A DNA stretch of 64,000 bases from Psychroserpens sp. SPM9 (GTDB lineage Bacteria; Bacteroidota; Bacteroidia; Flavobacteriales; Flavobacteriaceae), in the NCBI RefSeq assembly GCF_025153525.1, contig NZ_JANZNR010000001.1, positions 837,899-901,898 on the forward strand, given 5' to 3'. Position numbers and translations under genes: made by a program. Each line of letters starts with the position of its first letter. Positions within the stretch are counted from its first letter, which is position 1. Below are positions 16,648 through 25,926 of the stretch, one piece after another. The notes beneath the pieces are model-generated. The model saw only the letters and a list, made by a program, of their open reading frames with translations. It was not told the DNA's origin and searched no databases.

Positions 16648-18054
16648 ATGATAAAAGAGAATTTTAAAACACCTGTACAATTGTCTCAACTCATTAGTAG
16701 TGAGCAGGCCTATGCCTACAAAATCATTCCTGTAGATGAGCAGGATGATCAAATTATATTTAAGTCTGAAAGCACTTCTGAAACCTTAAAACAGGAATTA
16801 CAGATTATATTAGGTAGATCTGTCAGGCTTATTAAAGAATCTCCTGAAAACATAAGACAATATTTATCTTCTAACTTCAGAATTAGACATCAGTCGCAAA
16901 CCCAAGCACTTAATTATTCTTCTGATTTTCTTGTGCAACTTCTTACTACCGCTAAGGATATCGGAAGCAGTGATATTCACTTTGAAGTTTACGAGCATAA
17001 ATGCCGCGTTCGATTTCGTTTGGATGGAAAACTGAAAGAGTATTTTATCATTAGTAAAGAAGAGTATCCAATCATCATCAACAAATTAAAAATTAAAGCT
17101 GGATTAGATATTTCAGAAAAAAGACTGCCACAAGACGGACGTATTACAATCAATACTGAATCGGATGAATTTGACATAAGAGTGTCCTCACTTCCAATTT
17201 TAAATGGCGAGAAAATGGTACTTAGAATACTTAGTAAAGATGCTGATCATATTGAGCTTGGGGAATTAGGATTTTCGAACAAAGAATTAAATACTTATAG
17301 AGAAACTATAAGAAAACCTAATGGAATCGTGCTAATTTCTGGCCCAACAGGCTCTGGAAAAACAACAACACTCTATGCGACACTTAAACTACTAAATGAC
17401 GAAGAGCGAAATATTCTCACCATCGAAGACCCTATAGAATACACCCTCGAGGGCATCAATCAGGTTCAGCTCAAGGAAAATATAGGTCTCGATTTCACCA
17501 GCACCTTAAGAACGTTTTTACGTCAAGATCCTGATGTGATTATGGTAGGAGAAATTCGAGATGCCAAAACTGCGAATATGGCTATTAGGGCTGCACTGAC
17601 TGGGCATTTGGTGTTATCTACTATTCATACCAACTCCGCATGGGCAACTATAACCAGATTAGTCGACATGGACATCCCTTCATTCTTAATTGCTAGCACA
17701 CTCAATGTTAGTGTCGCTCAACGACTAGTTAGAAAGTTATGTACTACCTGCAAAGACGAAACTCCAATTGTAACTACTGATTTCCCTAAGTCTTTTACTA
17801 TCCCAAAAACATTAAAATATCAATCAATTCCTGTTGGTTGTGATCATTGCTATTACACAGGATATTCAGGAAGAAAAGCCATTTATGAGATTATACCTAT
17901 CACCAATGATCTCATGTCACGTATTAAAAACAATCATCTCGACATTGATGATTACATCAAAGCAGAAGGAATTTCAACATTGAAAGATAATGCTGTTGAA
18001 CTCATAAGAAACGGAATCACCTCTGTTGAAGAAGTGTATGCTTTACTAATTTAA
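16648..18054 (+). CDS. gspE: secretion/pilus assembly ATPase, GspE/PilB family
   Basis: 468 aa. An N-terminal GspE-N1E-like region (1-80) is followed by the RecA-like ATPase. Walker A is SGPTGSGKTTTLYATL (near 232), the Walker B/Asp box region is DPDVIMVGEIRDAKTA, and the His box is LTGHLVLSTIHTN. Two CxxC pairs (CTTC near 364, CDHC near 398) form the zinc-binding element, and GYSGRKAIYEI is the usual C-terminal motif. It powers pseudopilus growth at the cytoplasmic face of the inner membrane. Only one ATPase is present, with no PilT-like retraction ATPase, which favours type II secretion over twitching pili. Confidence 0.95.
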   Translation: MIKENFKTPVQLSQLISSEQAYAYKIIPVDEQDDQIIFKSESTSETLKQELQIILGRSVRLIKESPENIRQYLSSNFRIRHQSQTQALNYSSDFLVQLLTTAKDIGSSDIHFEVYEHKCRVRFRLDGKLKEYFIISKEEYPIIINKLKIKAGLDISEKRLPQDGRITINTESDEFDIRVSSLPILNGEKMVLRILSKDADHIELGELGFSNKELNTYRETIRKPNGIVLISGPTGSGKTTTLYATLKLLNDEERNILTIEDPIEYTLEGINQVQLKENIGLDFTSTLRTFLRQDPDVIMVGEIRDAKTANMAIRAALTGHLVLSTIHTNSAWATITRLVDMDIPSFLIASTLNVSVAQRLVRKLCTTCKDETPIVTTDFPKSFTIPKTLKYQSIPVGCDHCYYTGYSGRKAIYEIIPITNDLMSRIKNNHLDIDDYIKAEGISTLKDNAVELIRNGITSVEEVYALLI

Positions 18055-18065
18055 AATTACTTTAA

Positions 18066-20219
18066 ATGAAATCGATACTATCCATTATTCTCATATTTCT
18101 TGCACTTTCATTTGGACAAGCGCAAACCAATGATCGCTTGTTATCTATTGGAAACAAACTAGATAGTTTATCGGTTACTAATTCTGGGCTCATTGAACAA
18201 CTAGATGCCAGTATTTCCCTAAATGAAGTATCACTCTCTAGCTTTTTACTGGCGGTTTCCAATGTTCATAACATAAATATAAACGTGTCTCCAGAGCTTA
18301 ATCAAATTAAGATTACTAATAATTTTTCTGATGTTACTGTATCTGATGTACTTGTGTTTTTATGTAAAGAACATCAATTAACTATTGAATTTACAGGCAG
18401 TATTTTATCCATAAAAACCTTTAATCCAATTAAAGAGGACACCACTTATCCTATTGGTGTTGATTACAATCCCAGCAACGAAACCATCGCCATCGATACT
18501 AGAGAAAACGACTTATATGAAGTATTTAAACATATTATGGATGCAAGTGCTAAAAACCTCATGTTTGCACCAGGCATGGAACATTTAAAACTTACCTCCT
18601 ATATTAAAACCACTGATTTCGATGCTGCGATGCAGAATATGGCGCTTTCCAATGATCTTATTCTTACTAAAACAAAAGATAATTTTTATGTCTTTGATAA
18701 TCAAATTACTAGTGATGTAAATAAAAAAAGAAGCATAAGAAATCGTCTTAATCCAAATTTAAGTTTTAAGGTTCTTAATAAAAATAATAAGCTACTTGAA
18801 GTTGACTTTTCAAACTCTCAAATCGCAGATGTTATAAAAACCATTGCAGATTCATTAGATATAAATATGTTCTTAGCATCGCCTTTGGAAGAATCTGGAA
18901 CAGTAACACTTAAAACAAAGTCTATAACTTTTGATGATCTGCTAATAAAAATGTTTGAGCCACAAGTCGATATTAATCCTATTGATATTGATAATTCTAC
19001 CACTTCTTCAAATGGTAGAAATAACAGCTCTGAACTCACTAATCCAATATCTAAAAACTATACGTTTAAGAAAGAAGGTAATATCTATTTCTTTGGAACG
19101 GCCAATCAGTTAAGTGTAAGAAAAGTGGAAATTATAACTCTGAAGCATCGCTCTGTAAATTTGATGTCTGACCCTGAGTCCATGTCGCTCAATAACAACG
19201 TTAGAGATAATTTCATAGCAGTAGACCAGGGCTATAGAAACCAGATCAATTACAATTCATCTAATGGTAGCAATATCAATAATAGACAGCAAAACTCCAA
19301 TAATAGAAATAGATTAAGCGAAAATCAAGAAGCACAAAGTATATTAGATATTGTTCCAGAGGAGATTAAATACGGTTTAGACTTTAAAGTCGATTTTGAG
19401 CTTAATAATATTTACGTCACTGGTACAAGTGCTAGAATAGAGTTCTTCAAAGATTTTATTCGAAATATAGACAAAACCGTTCCTGTTATTTTAATTGAGG
19501 TGATGATTGTAGAGGCACAAACCACCAATACCTTAGAGGCAGGAGTAAGCTGGGGAATTGGAAATGAACCGCAAGTCGCACAAGGAGGCATATTCCCATC
19601 TACCGATTTAACCTTAGGTGCTCAGACCATAAACAAAATTATCAATGGCTTTAGTGATACATCCGTATTTAATTTCGGACGTGTTGTTCCTAACTTTTTT
19701 GCTACCATTAAAGCCATGGAGACTAATGGTGATCTTAAAATTAAATCCACTCCAAAACTAGCAACACTCAATGGTCATAGAGCGTCGTTTTCCAACGGAC
19801 AAACATCTTACTATGCGATTGTTCAACGAAATATCATAGGAACCGATAATCCGCAAACGTCAGAGATTAGAAACTACTTCCCTATTGATGCTAAACTTGG
19901 ATTAGACATAAAACCTTACGTAACTGGCGATAAACAGGTTCTATTAGATATCAATGTGATACAGTCCAGTTTTGGACAGCGTATCGCTGATGATGCACCA
20001 CCAGATATTAATTCTCGTAATTTCTCTTCCATAGTACGTATGAAAGATCAGGACATTGCTGTTTTAGGTGGGTTAGAAGAGAATTATAAAAACAATTCAG
20101 GATCAGGAGTACCCTTTTTAGCTAGAATACCAATCATTAAGTGGCTATTTAGCAAACGGGTAAGAGAAGGACGCAAATCAAAACTCACTGTTTTTATTAA
20201 GCCTACAATTATTAATTAA
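18066..20219 (+). CDS. gspD: outer-membrane secretin, GspD/PilQ family
   Basis: 717 aa. A Sec signal peptide (1-20, ending GQAQ) precedes an STN/N0-like domain (SLSSFLLAVSNVHNINI) and N-type ring domains. A low-complexity Asn/Ser stretch lies near 400. The secretin domain runs from about 475 (VPVILIEVMIVEAQTTNTLE) to the end (IKWLFSKRVREGRKSKLTVF). It forms the outer-membrane gate. No S-domain or dedicated pilotin is evident; the lipoprotein at 25545 could serve as pilotin. The stop overlaps the ATG of the next gene by 1 nt. Confidence 0.93.
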   Translation: MKSILSIILIFLALSFGQAQTNDRLLSIGNKLDSLSVTNSGLIEQLDASISLNEVSLSSFLLAVSNVHNININVSPELNQIKITNNFSDVTVSDVLVFLCKEHQLTIEFTGSILSIKTFNPIKEDTTYPIGVDYNPSNETIAIDTRENDLYEVFKHIMDASAKNLMFAPGMEHLKLTSYIKTTDFDAAMQNMALSNDLILTKTKDNFYVFDNQITSDVNKKRSIRNRLNPNLSFKVLNKNNKLLEVDFSNSQIADVIKTIADSLDINMFLASPLEESGTVTLKTKSITFDDLLIKMFEPQVDINPIDIDNSTTSSNGRNNSSELTNPISKNYTFKKEGNIYFFGTANQLSVRKVEIITLKHRSVNLMSDPESMSLNNNVRDNFIAVDQGYRNQINYNSSNGSNINNRQQNSNNRNRLSENQEAQSILDIVPEEIKYGLDFKVDFELNNIYVTGTSARIEFFKDFIRNIDKTVPVILIEVMIVEAQTTNTLEAGVSWGIGNEPQVAQGGIFPSTDLTLGAQTINKIINGFSDTSVFNFGRVVPNFFATIKAMETNGDLKIKSTPKLATLNGHRASFSNGQTSYYAIVQRNIIGTDNPQTSEIRNYFPIDAKLGLDIKPYVTGDKQVLLDINVIQSSFGQRIADDAPPDINSRNFSSIVRMKDQDIAVLGGLEENYKNNSGSGVPFLARIPIIKWLFSKRVREGRKSKLTVFIKPTIIN

Positions 20220-21433
20220 TGAAGGACAAACTTATATCATATCTCACCTATGGAAACCGCTTTTATAGCATAGAGCAGTCGCAAGCTAATGGTGATGTGG
20301 TTTGCTATGGAATTGAGCTAAAAAAAACAAAAAACCAGGTTGATGTTGAAAAATGTTTTCAGTTTGATTCGCTTCAAGAAGCTTCTAAATATATCCCTAA
20401 AGGAAAACCTGCTTTTTTAGTTGTAAATAATGATCAGGTCATCACTAAAAAAATTGAAAGCCGTGAAACAGACCCTCTGAAACTAGTACATCATGTCTTT
20501 GCAAATTTAAAGATTGATGAGTTCTACTATGAGGTATTACAACAAGACAACATTCATTTTGTCTCCATCTGCCGAAAAACTTATGTTGATGAGTTATTTG
20601 AGCAGTACAAATCAAAAAATATTTCAGTAATTAATTTTTCTTTAGGAAACTTGATGATTGCATCAATAGCCCATTTTATTTCTGAAGACCACATCCACAG
20701 CTCGAATGCAATTATTTCAAAAGCTGATGACCAGATTATTGATATTCAGCCTCAGAAAGAAATACAAGAGGTTAATTATAATTGTAACGAAACTACTCTA
20801 GCGCATAACGAATTATTAACCTTTTCGTCTGCACTAAGTTTAATCACTAAAACTAAAGTAACTACCTCTGTCTTTAGTAAATCTGAAAATCATCTTTTAA
20901 AAGACTTCAAGGAAAAACGGTTTTTTACAAAGTTCATGAAAATAGGATTGTCATTTTTGTTTGTTTTATTACTTGGTAATTTCTTTCTCTTTAATAATTA
21001 CTACGATAAAGTGAGTGAACTCAAAGTGACTGCTCAAGTTTTAAATTCATCAAAGAGCAAAGTATTTCAGCTTAATAAAAAAGTTCAAAAGACTCAAAAA
21101 ATGGTAGAAGATGTCTTAAAAAGTAATGCCTCTAAAAGCTCTTACTATGCTGATGCCATTATTACGAGTTTGCCTGATCAAATCTTATTATCAGAGCTCA
21201 ATTATCAACCACTGCTCAAAAAAATAAAAGCCCAAAAGCCAATTCATAATGATACTAATGCCATTATCGTTTCTGGAGCATCTTCAGAAAGCATTTTGGT
21301 ATCTCAGTGGATATCAGAACTAGAAGCTTTAAAATGGATAAAACATATTGAGATTATCAGCTTTGATGACACCTTCAAATCATCATCGGAGTTCTCTTTT
21401 AAAATTTACATTGATGATGACTCAAAAAACTAA
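20219..21433 (+). CDS. GspL-like (PilM/PilN-like) assembly platform protein
   Basis: 404 aa. Residues 1-235 look like a divergent actin-like PilM/GspL cytoplasmic domain. One membrane helix (about 241-258, FLFVLLLGNFFLFNNYY) is followed by a coiled coil and a ferredoxin-like periplasmic domain like PilN. This is the GspL layout: PilM and PilN in one chain. It should bind the ATPase inside and the GspM/PilO-like partner outside. Sequence conservation is low, so the call rests on topology and gene order. Confidence 0.65.
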   Translation: MKDKLISYLTYGNRFYSIEQSQANGDVVCYGIELKKTKNQVDVEKCFQFDSLQEASKYIPKGKPAFLVVNNDQVITKKIESRETDPLKLVHHVFANLKIDEFYYEVLQQDNIHFVSICRKTYVDELFEQYKSKNISVINFSLGNLMIASIAHFISEDHIHSSNAIISKADDQIIDIQPQKEIQEVNYNCNETTLAHNELLTFSSALSLITKTKVTTSVFSKSENHLLKDFKEKRFFTKFMKIGLSFLFVLLLGNFFLFNNYYDKVSELKVTAQVLNSSKSKVFQLNKKVQKTQKMVEDVLKSNASKSSYYADAIITSLPDQILLSELNYQPLLKKIKAQKPIHNDTNAIIVSGASSESILVSQWISELEALKWIKHIEIISFDDTFKSSSEFSFKIYIDDDSKN

Positions 21434-21929
21434 AAATATTATCCTCATAGGCTGCTTTATCTTACTAGTATGGATTGCTTATCAATTTGCGTTTTCAAAT
21501 ACTATAAGTGTAAAACAACAATACAATAGCTTAAAAAAAGAAGCTGCCATGTTTGATAACATGCCTTCACAATTATCATCACTAAAACAAAAAGAAAAGT
21601 ATTATGATTCGTTACTGGTGAAATTTAAGCTTAAAGGTAATTCGATTCAGAACATCATACTTAAAACTATCAACACTTATGCTGATAGCACCAATATTAA
21701 AGTCAATAATTTCATAGAACCTCATCAGATCAAGCAAAATGATTTAACCATAAATACCTATCAATTCACTTTAGAAGGTAATTACAATGCGATTATAACT
21801 CTCATTCATAAATTAGAGCAACAGACCAAGTTTGGTGAAGTGATCAATCTGGATTTTAAGAAAAAGAAAAACTTTAAAACTGGTAAGTACTATTTGCAGG
21901 CTCATGTACTACTTAGGAGTTTTGGGTAA
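21417..21929 (+). CDS. GspM/PilO-like inner-membrane protein
   Basis: 170 aa from ATG 21417 (MTQKTKNIILIG). ATG 21414, one codon earlier, is equally possible. Starts further upstream lie deep in the preceding gene and lack coding support. One membrane helix (8-26) is followed by a coiled-coil stretch and a small alpha/beta domain (YQFTLEGNYNAIITLIHKLE), as in PilO and GspM. It overlaps the GspL-like gene by 17 nt, so the two are probably translated together and form a complex. It ends the plus-strand arm, 9 nt from the end of the convergent gspF. Confidence 0.7.
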   Translation: MTQKTKNIILIGCFILLVWIAYQFAFSNTISVKQQYNSLKKEAAMFDNMPSQLSSLKQKEKYYDSLLVKFKLKGNSIQNIILKTINTYADSTNIKVNNFIEPHQIKQNDLTINTYQFTLEGNYNAIITLIHKLEQQTKFGEVINLDFKKKKNFKTGKYYLQAHVLLRSFG

Positions 21930-21938
21930 TTAAATGGA

Positions 21939-23072
21939 CTATATGATACTACTCAATCTAAACATAGGTAAATACATTGCTATTAGTATGAATCCAACAA
22001 AGACACCAATAAAAATAATAATGAAAGGTTCTAATAAAGTAGATAACATCTTAGAACTATTTTGAACTTTAGCTGCATAGATCGTATTAAGTTTAGTGAA
22101 AATATATTCTGTCTGATTAGTCTCTTCAGACACCTTAACTAAGGTTATCATTCTATCATCAAATAAGTCATGATTACTCAGAGAATTACTGAAAGAATGT
22201 CCCTGCACTATGTGCTTTTCAACATCATCAAGTGCAGTAGTAAGTGGATAAAAATCAATCATTTTCTTGACCAAACCTACGCTACTAACGATAGGTAACT
22301 TTGAAGCTGTGAGTAGCATCATTGACTGAGTAAATTGTGACAAATACATTGTTTTTAAAAACTTCCCGATAAAAGGTATTCTAATTAGTGTCCTATCCTT
22401 AATACGTTTGTACCAGTACTTCTTTCTAACCACCATATTAGTAAGTATGAAACTAAAAATTAATAATAAAATTAGCCAACCATAATTTTGAATCGTATTG
22501 GATAAATTCACAACAAACTGCGTAATCGCCGGAAGCTCTACGTTTTGTTGTTTGAAAATATCCTGAAACATAGGTACAACAAACTGCAACATAAAAATGA
22601 CAACCAAAATGGCTGTAGTTAATATGATCGTTGGGTAGGTTAATGCACTAATGAGTTGTCGACGTTGTTCATTTTTTTTAGCATAAAAATCTCCAAGTTG
22701 TTGTGCTATTTTTGACATAGTTCCAGTTTCCTCTCCAATTTTTATAGAATGATATTCATAGTCTGAAAAATCCTTATAAGGCTTTATCGCCTCTGAAAAA
22801 CTTTGACCGTTTACAATGGCTTTGAGTATCGCTTCTAAAATGATTTTTGTTTTCTTATTCTTTTGAGAATTAATAATGAGTTCTAAGGATTGTTTCAAAT
22901 TTATTCCAGCATTAAGTAGTACGCTCAGCTCACTATAAAAGGCCTCTTTTATCTTATTAGAAAACGGTTTCTTTAAAACCACAATCTCTTTATTTAAGAT
23001 AGATTCAATAGAATTATTGCCTTTAGTCGCGATAGTTTTATGTTCATGTATGTTATCTAGTTGAAATGCCAT
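21939..23072 (-). CDS. gspF: inner-membrane platform protein, GspF/PilC family
   Basis: 377 aa with two T2SSF domains: AFYSELSVLLNAGINLKQSL near 45 and MYLSQFTQSMMLLTASKLP near 245. It has three membrane helices (about 145-170, 195-215, 350-372). The motif EETGTMSKIAQQLGDFY is typical of the family. It forms the core of the platform on which pseudopilins assemble. It is the last gene of the minus-strand arm, which begins at 25904, and overlaps the pseudopilin gene by 1 nt. Confidence 0.93.
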   Translation of the reverse strand: MAFQLDNIHEHKTIATKGNNSIESILNKEIVVLKKPFSNKIKEAFYSELSVLLNAGINLKQSLELIINSQKNKKTKIILEAILKAIVNGQSFSEAIKPYKDFSDYEYHSIKIGEETGTMSKIAQQLGDFYAKKNEQRRQLISALTYPTIILTTAILVVIFMLQFVVPMFQDIFKQQNVELPAITQFVVNLSNTIQNYGWLILLLIFSFILTNMVVRKKYWYKRIKDRTLIRIPFIGKFLKTMYLSQFTQSMMLLTASKLPIVSSVGLVKKMIDFYPLTTALDDVEKHIVQGHSFSNSLSNHDLFDDRMITLVKVSEETNQTEYIFTKLNTIYAAKVQNSSKMLSTLLEPFIIIFIGVFVGFILIAMYLPMFRLSSII

Positions 23073-23530
23073 TAATCCATAAATTGTATTGCATCATTTC
23101 GTTTGAAAAAAAACAGATGTTGATCTCCATATACTTTTGGTAATTCTAATCTAAACGCATCTACTTTAAAATCTGAGGTTTTGTTGCCGTTGAAATAAAA
23201 TAGTTTCTCATCAATCTGTACGTGAAAGGTATCCACCGATTTGGTGATAAAATTCTTACTGAACCTGTAAACTACCGAGTCTAGTTCAGATTTAAAAACC
23301 AACTTATCATCCCTTTCAACAAACGATACTTTCCCGTGCTTAGCAATATCGATCCATAAGGATTGCTCCAACCTGCTTAATTCGGTATTGGTTTTTAAAT
23401 TCTCTTGTATAGCCCACATATTTCTTTGAATAAGTGTTAATACCGTAAAGGCCATACCAATTATGATGGTTGATATTATGATAACAATCAGCATCTCATT
23501 GAGCGTATATGCGTTGATTTTTGATTTCAT
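23072..23530 (-). CDS. minor pseudopilin (GspJ/PilW-like)
   Basis: 152 aa. The leader MKSKINA is followed by YTLNEMLIVIIISTIIIGMA, a prepilin N-terminus with Glu at +5 and Ala at -1. The rest is a small globular domain with many beta strands. Size and place between another pseudopilin and gspF fit GspJ of the pseudopilus tip, but GspH cannot be excluded. Confidence 0.72.
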   Translation of the reverse strand: MKSKINAYTLNEMLIVIIISTIIIGMAFTVLTLIQRNMWAIQENLKTNTELSRLEQSLWIDIAKHGKVSFVERDDKLVFKSELDSVVYRFSKNFITKSVDTFHVQIDEKLFYFNGNKTSDFKVDAFRLELPKVYGDQHLFFFKRNDAIQFMD

Positions 23531-23859
23531 TAGTTGTAAGTTGTTATCACTACTGTTTTATTAGTTAAGGGGTGAAACGCTGAGAGCTGGATGAATTTTT
23601 GCTGTTCTTGTTGCTCTTCAGTAATAGAAATATTCCATCCTAAATAATCATCTTGATATGGCACTGCTAATTTCCCGCTACTATATAAATATTCTAACTC
23701 ACAGAGATGTGATGTAATTGGTCTTGTATTATTTCTGATCGTATTAGAAAATACATTGTTTAGAATCATACTTGAGACCATAAATATGACTATAATCAAA
23801 ACCGTAGCCACCAAAGTCTCCATGATACTAGAGCCTTTTATCTTTTTTAGTATAACCAT
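23530..23859 (-). CDS. minor pseudopilin (GspI/PilV-like)
   Basis: 109 aa. The basic leader ends KKIKG, then SSIMETLVATVLIIVIFMVS, a prepilin signal with Gly at -1 and Glu at +5. The globular part is short, as in GspI. It overlaps the upstream GspK-like gene by 13 nt and the next gene by 1 nt, so the three pseudopilin genes are tightly coupled. Confidence 0.75.
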   Translation of the reverse strand: MVILKKIKGSSIMETLVATVLIIVIFMVSSMILNNVFSNTIRNNTRPITSHLCELEYLYSSGKLAVPYQDDYLGWNISITEEQQEQQKFIQLSAFHPLTNKTVVITTYN

Positions 23860-25100
23860 TTCATAACTTGTTTTGGAGATTTATCAAGTGATAATCCAAC
23901 ATATTCTTCGCTCATCTTATCAATATTAATCTCAGCATTAAATAGATGGTTTTGATAGGTAGTACCATCTTCTCTGACTATGAAATTGTTGGTATATACA
24001 GAGCCATACACTGTGCCTCTTAATTCTAAGTTCTGCTCACAATACACCTCTCCTTCGATAATTACATCGCTTTCTATTTCGAGTTGAGCCTGGTAGTTAT
24101 CAGCCGTAGTCTTACCCAAACATAAAAGACTCCCTTTGATTTGAGATTTGGATGTCATCTTTAAAAAATGGTCTTGCTCTTTCTCATAATCACTAATCAA
24201 TACTAAAGCTGATGGATATCCAAGTCTAACGTGGTCTGAAACTAAAATAGAACCAGTTGCTAAGGCCTGGAATGTACCTTTTACGTTGTCTTTAATTTCT
24301 ATTTCAGGTGCAATTAAAATTATATCAGTAAGTAATGAGGACTCATCAACAGTTATTTTAGTATTCGAGTGAACAATGATATGTCCGCTAAGCTCCATAT
24401 CAGTCAGCATAATTTCGTTAGGACTGTATGCCAGAAGTAAGTTATTATGAAACGAATTAACTACTTTTTTCTTAGCATTGAGATCGAAATATTGAACTTC
24501 CGTTTGCTTTGTCCATTCACCTCGAGATAATAAAGTAATATACTGACGCATTCTATTATCCAGCTGAGGGAATTTTTTGCTTTCTTTAATCTCGCCATAT
24601 ACGGCTCGAGTTCCATAATAGGGTTGTCCAGAAATGTGACCTGTTTTTACGCCTCGCTCAGGCAATAGTGCTGTTCCTGTAATTTTTGTTATTCCTACTA
24701 CCACTAATGGTTTTCTATTGTCATTGAGAAATAATGCTATTTTAGATTTCTGGCCTTGCTGTCCCACTATTGCAACTTTAGCAAGCTTTTTATTTTTGAT
24801 TTGAGCTTCTGAGTATACCTTTTCAAACACGCCCCAAAACTCCTTATGGACTCTTAGAGATTTATAGTCTTCATCCATAAGAGGAATCGTCAGCGTATCA
24901 TTCCCTTTATAGGATTGTGCTTGATGATCATAAAACCCTCTATCGACCAATTTAGTAAGTTCAATAATATGATTCGTTTGTAATCGAAATCGCTTATGAA
25001 CGTGAGTCAAAATAAGAAAAGAGGATAAGAGTAGTGCTATCACTACAATTATAAAAGTGACCATCTGTAATGAGCCTGCCTTTAACTTTTTTATTCTCAC
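23847..25100 (-). CDS. large GspK-like tip pseudopilin with bactofilin-like beta-helix
   Basis: 417 aa. The N-terminus MRIKKLKAG-SLQMVTFIIVVIALLLSS looks like a prepilin leader and helix but lacks the Glu at +5, which is a mark of GspK. The C-terminal 200 residues form repeated short strands (SGHIIVHSNTKITV ... KGSLLCLGK ... LRGTVYGSVYTNNFIV) like the polymer-forming fold of bactofilins and other beta-helices. Standard GspK has an alpha-helical domain inserted instead, so this tip is unusual. Size, position between I- and C-like genes and the missing Glu support the call. Confidence 0.6.
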   Translation of the reverse strand: MRIKKLKAGSLQMVTFIIVVIALLLSSFLILTHVHKRFRLQTNHIIELTKLVDRGFYDHQAQSYKGNDTLTIPLMDEDYKSLRVHKEFWGVFEKVYSEAQIKNKKLAKVAIVGQQGQKSKIALFLNDNRKPLVVVGITKITGTALLPERGVKTGHISGQPYYGTRAVYGEIKESKKFPQLDNRMRQYITLLSRGEWTKQTEVQYFDLNAKKKVVNSFHNNLLLAYSPNEIMLTDMELSGHIIVHSNTKITVDESSLLTDIILIAPEIEIKDNVKGTFQALATGSILVSDHVRLGYPSALVLISDYEKEQDHFLKMTSKSQIKGSLLCLGKTTADNYQAQLEIESDVIIEGEVYCEQNLELRGTVYGSVYTNNFIVREDGTTYQNHLFNAEINIDKMSEEYVGLSLDKSPKQVMKWLY

Positions 25101-25555
25101 CCCTTTTTGCTGAATGTTTTATTATTGTTTTTATACCTAAGGGTCACTCGATTTTTATTCCCATAAAGCAGAGTCATACTATCTCTGGATTCACCTGATT
25201 TAAAAAGACACTGCTTTCCATCAACACTAACAATAAACACATTCTCTTTTCTGTTTTTCCCTTTTACAATACCTAAGTATTCTATTGTTCGCCATGCTAT
25301 TGTTTTCTGTTTACTTTTAATGACCTTAGATCTTTTCTTTTTCAATACTGTTCCTAAAAAAGGATCTTTATCGACTGTACTAATCGAAAAAGCATCTATT
25401 TTGGTGTCTAGTTTAAACTCTTTAGCAGCAACAGGTAGTTGCGAGTTTAATTCTGGAAGATCAGGGTTTAGACCTGAAATTAGCTTGTAAGTGAAAGTCC
25501 CCCAAACGCCTAGTACCAAAACTAGTAATATGTATGTTTTCTTTTTAGTCTTCAA
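25097..25555 (-). CDS. GspC/PilP-like inner-membrane linker protein
   Basis: 152 aa. One N-terminal membrane helix (8-25), then a linker with a DPFLGTV motif. A homology-region-like beta domain follows (WRTIEYLGIVKGKNRKENVF ... VDGKQCLFKSGES ... VTLRYKNN). The order (helix, DPF motif, small beta domain) is that of GspC and PilP, which link the platform to the secretin N0 domain. No PDZ domain is present. It overlaps its neighbours by 4 and 11 nt. Confidence 0.68.
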   Translation of the reverse strand: MKTKKKTYILLVLVLGVWGTFTYKLISGLNPDLPELNSQLPVAAKEFKLDTKIDAFSISTVDKDPFLGTVLKKKRSKVIKSKQKTIAWRTIEYLGIVKGKNRKENVFIVSVDGKQCLFKSGESRDSMTLLYGNKNRVTLRYKNNNKTFSKKG

Positions 25556-25904
25556 CGATTAGGTTTTGAGTGGTGAACTGAGTTTCATAGGCGAAATTAA
25601 TTGCCTTAACACGCCATTGGTAGCTATTAGCTTCTAAGGCTTTTGTAAAACTTGAAGTTGAAATAATCGTATCCGCAACAATTTGCTGAGTGGATTCAAA
25701 ATCAGGAGTTGCTATCTGCAATTGGTACTGATCTGCAAACTCAATAGGTTGCCATGAAAAGTTTATGGAAGTAATTGAAATAGTAGCATTGTTAGTTGGA
25801 GCCATAATGCTGACCGTCTCATTAGATATATCTTCAACAGCTATAATCTCTTCACAACTATAAAGACTTACTAGCATTAGAAAAATCAGTAGCTTCTTAA
25901 CCAT
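25545..25904 (-). CDS. lipoprotein with one Fn3-like domain, first gene of the minus arm
   Basis: 119 aa. The lipobox VSLYSC gives a mature lipoprotein of about 100 residues. The rest is a single fibronectin-III-like domain (INFSWQPIEFADQYQLQIAT ... ANSYQWRVKAI). It opens the operon for the C, K, I, J and F-like genes, with the shared AAAGCA motif upstream. An outer-membrane lipoprotein at this place could act as a pilotin or secretin partner; this is inference. Classical pilotins have other folds. Confidence 0.65.
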   Translation of the reverse strand: MVKKLLIFLMLVSLYSCEEIIAVEDISNETVSIMAPTNNATISITSINFSWQPIEFADQYQLQIATPDFESTQQIVADTIISTSSFTKALEANSYQWRVKAINFAYETQFTTQNLIVED

Positions 25905-25926
25905 TTATATAAGTATCAAATTTGAT

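Noticed and set aside
21348..21416. Upstream start for the GspM/PilO-like protein
   Set aside because: The extra 23 residues overlap the GspL-like gene in another frame and precede a normal short cytoplasmic tail and membrane helix that begin at MTQKTKN.
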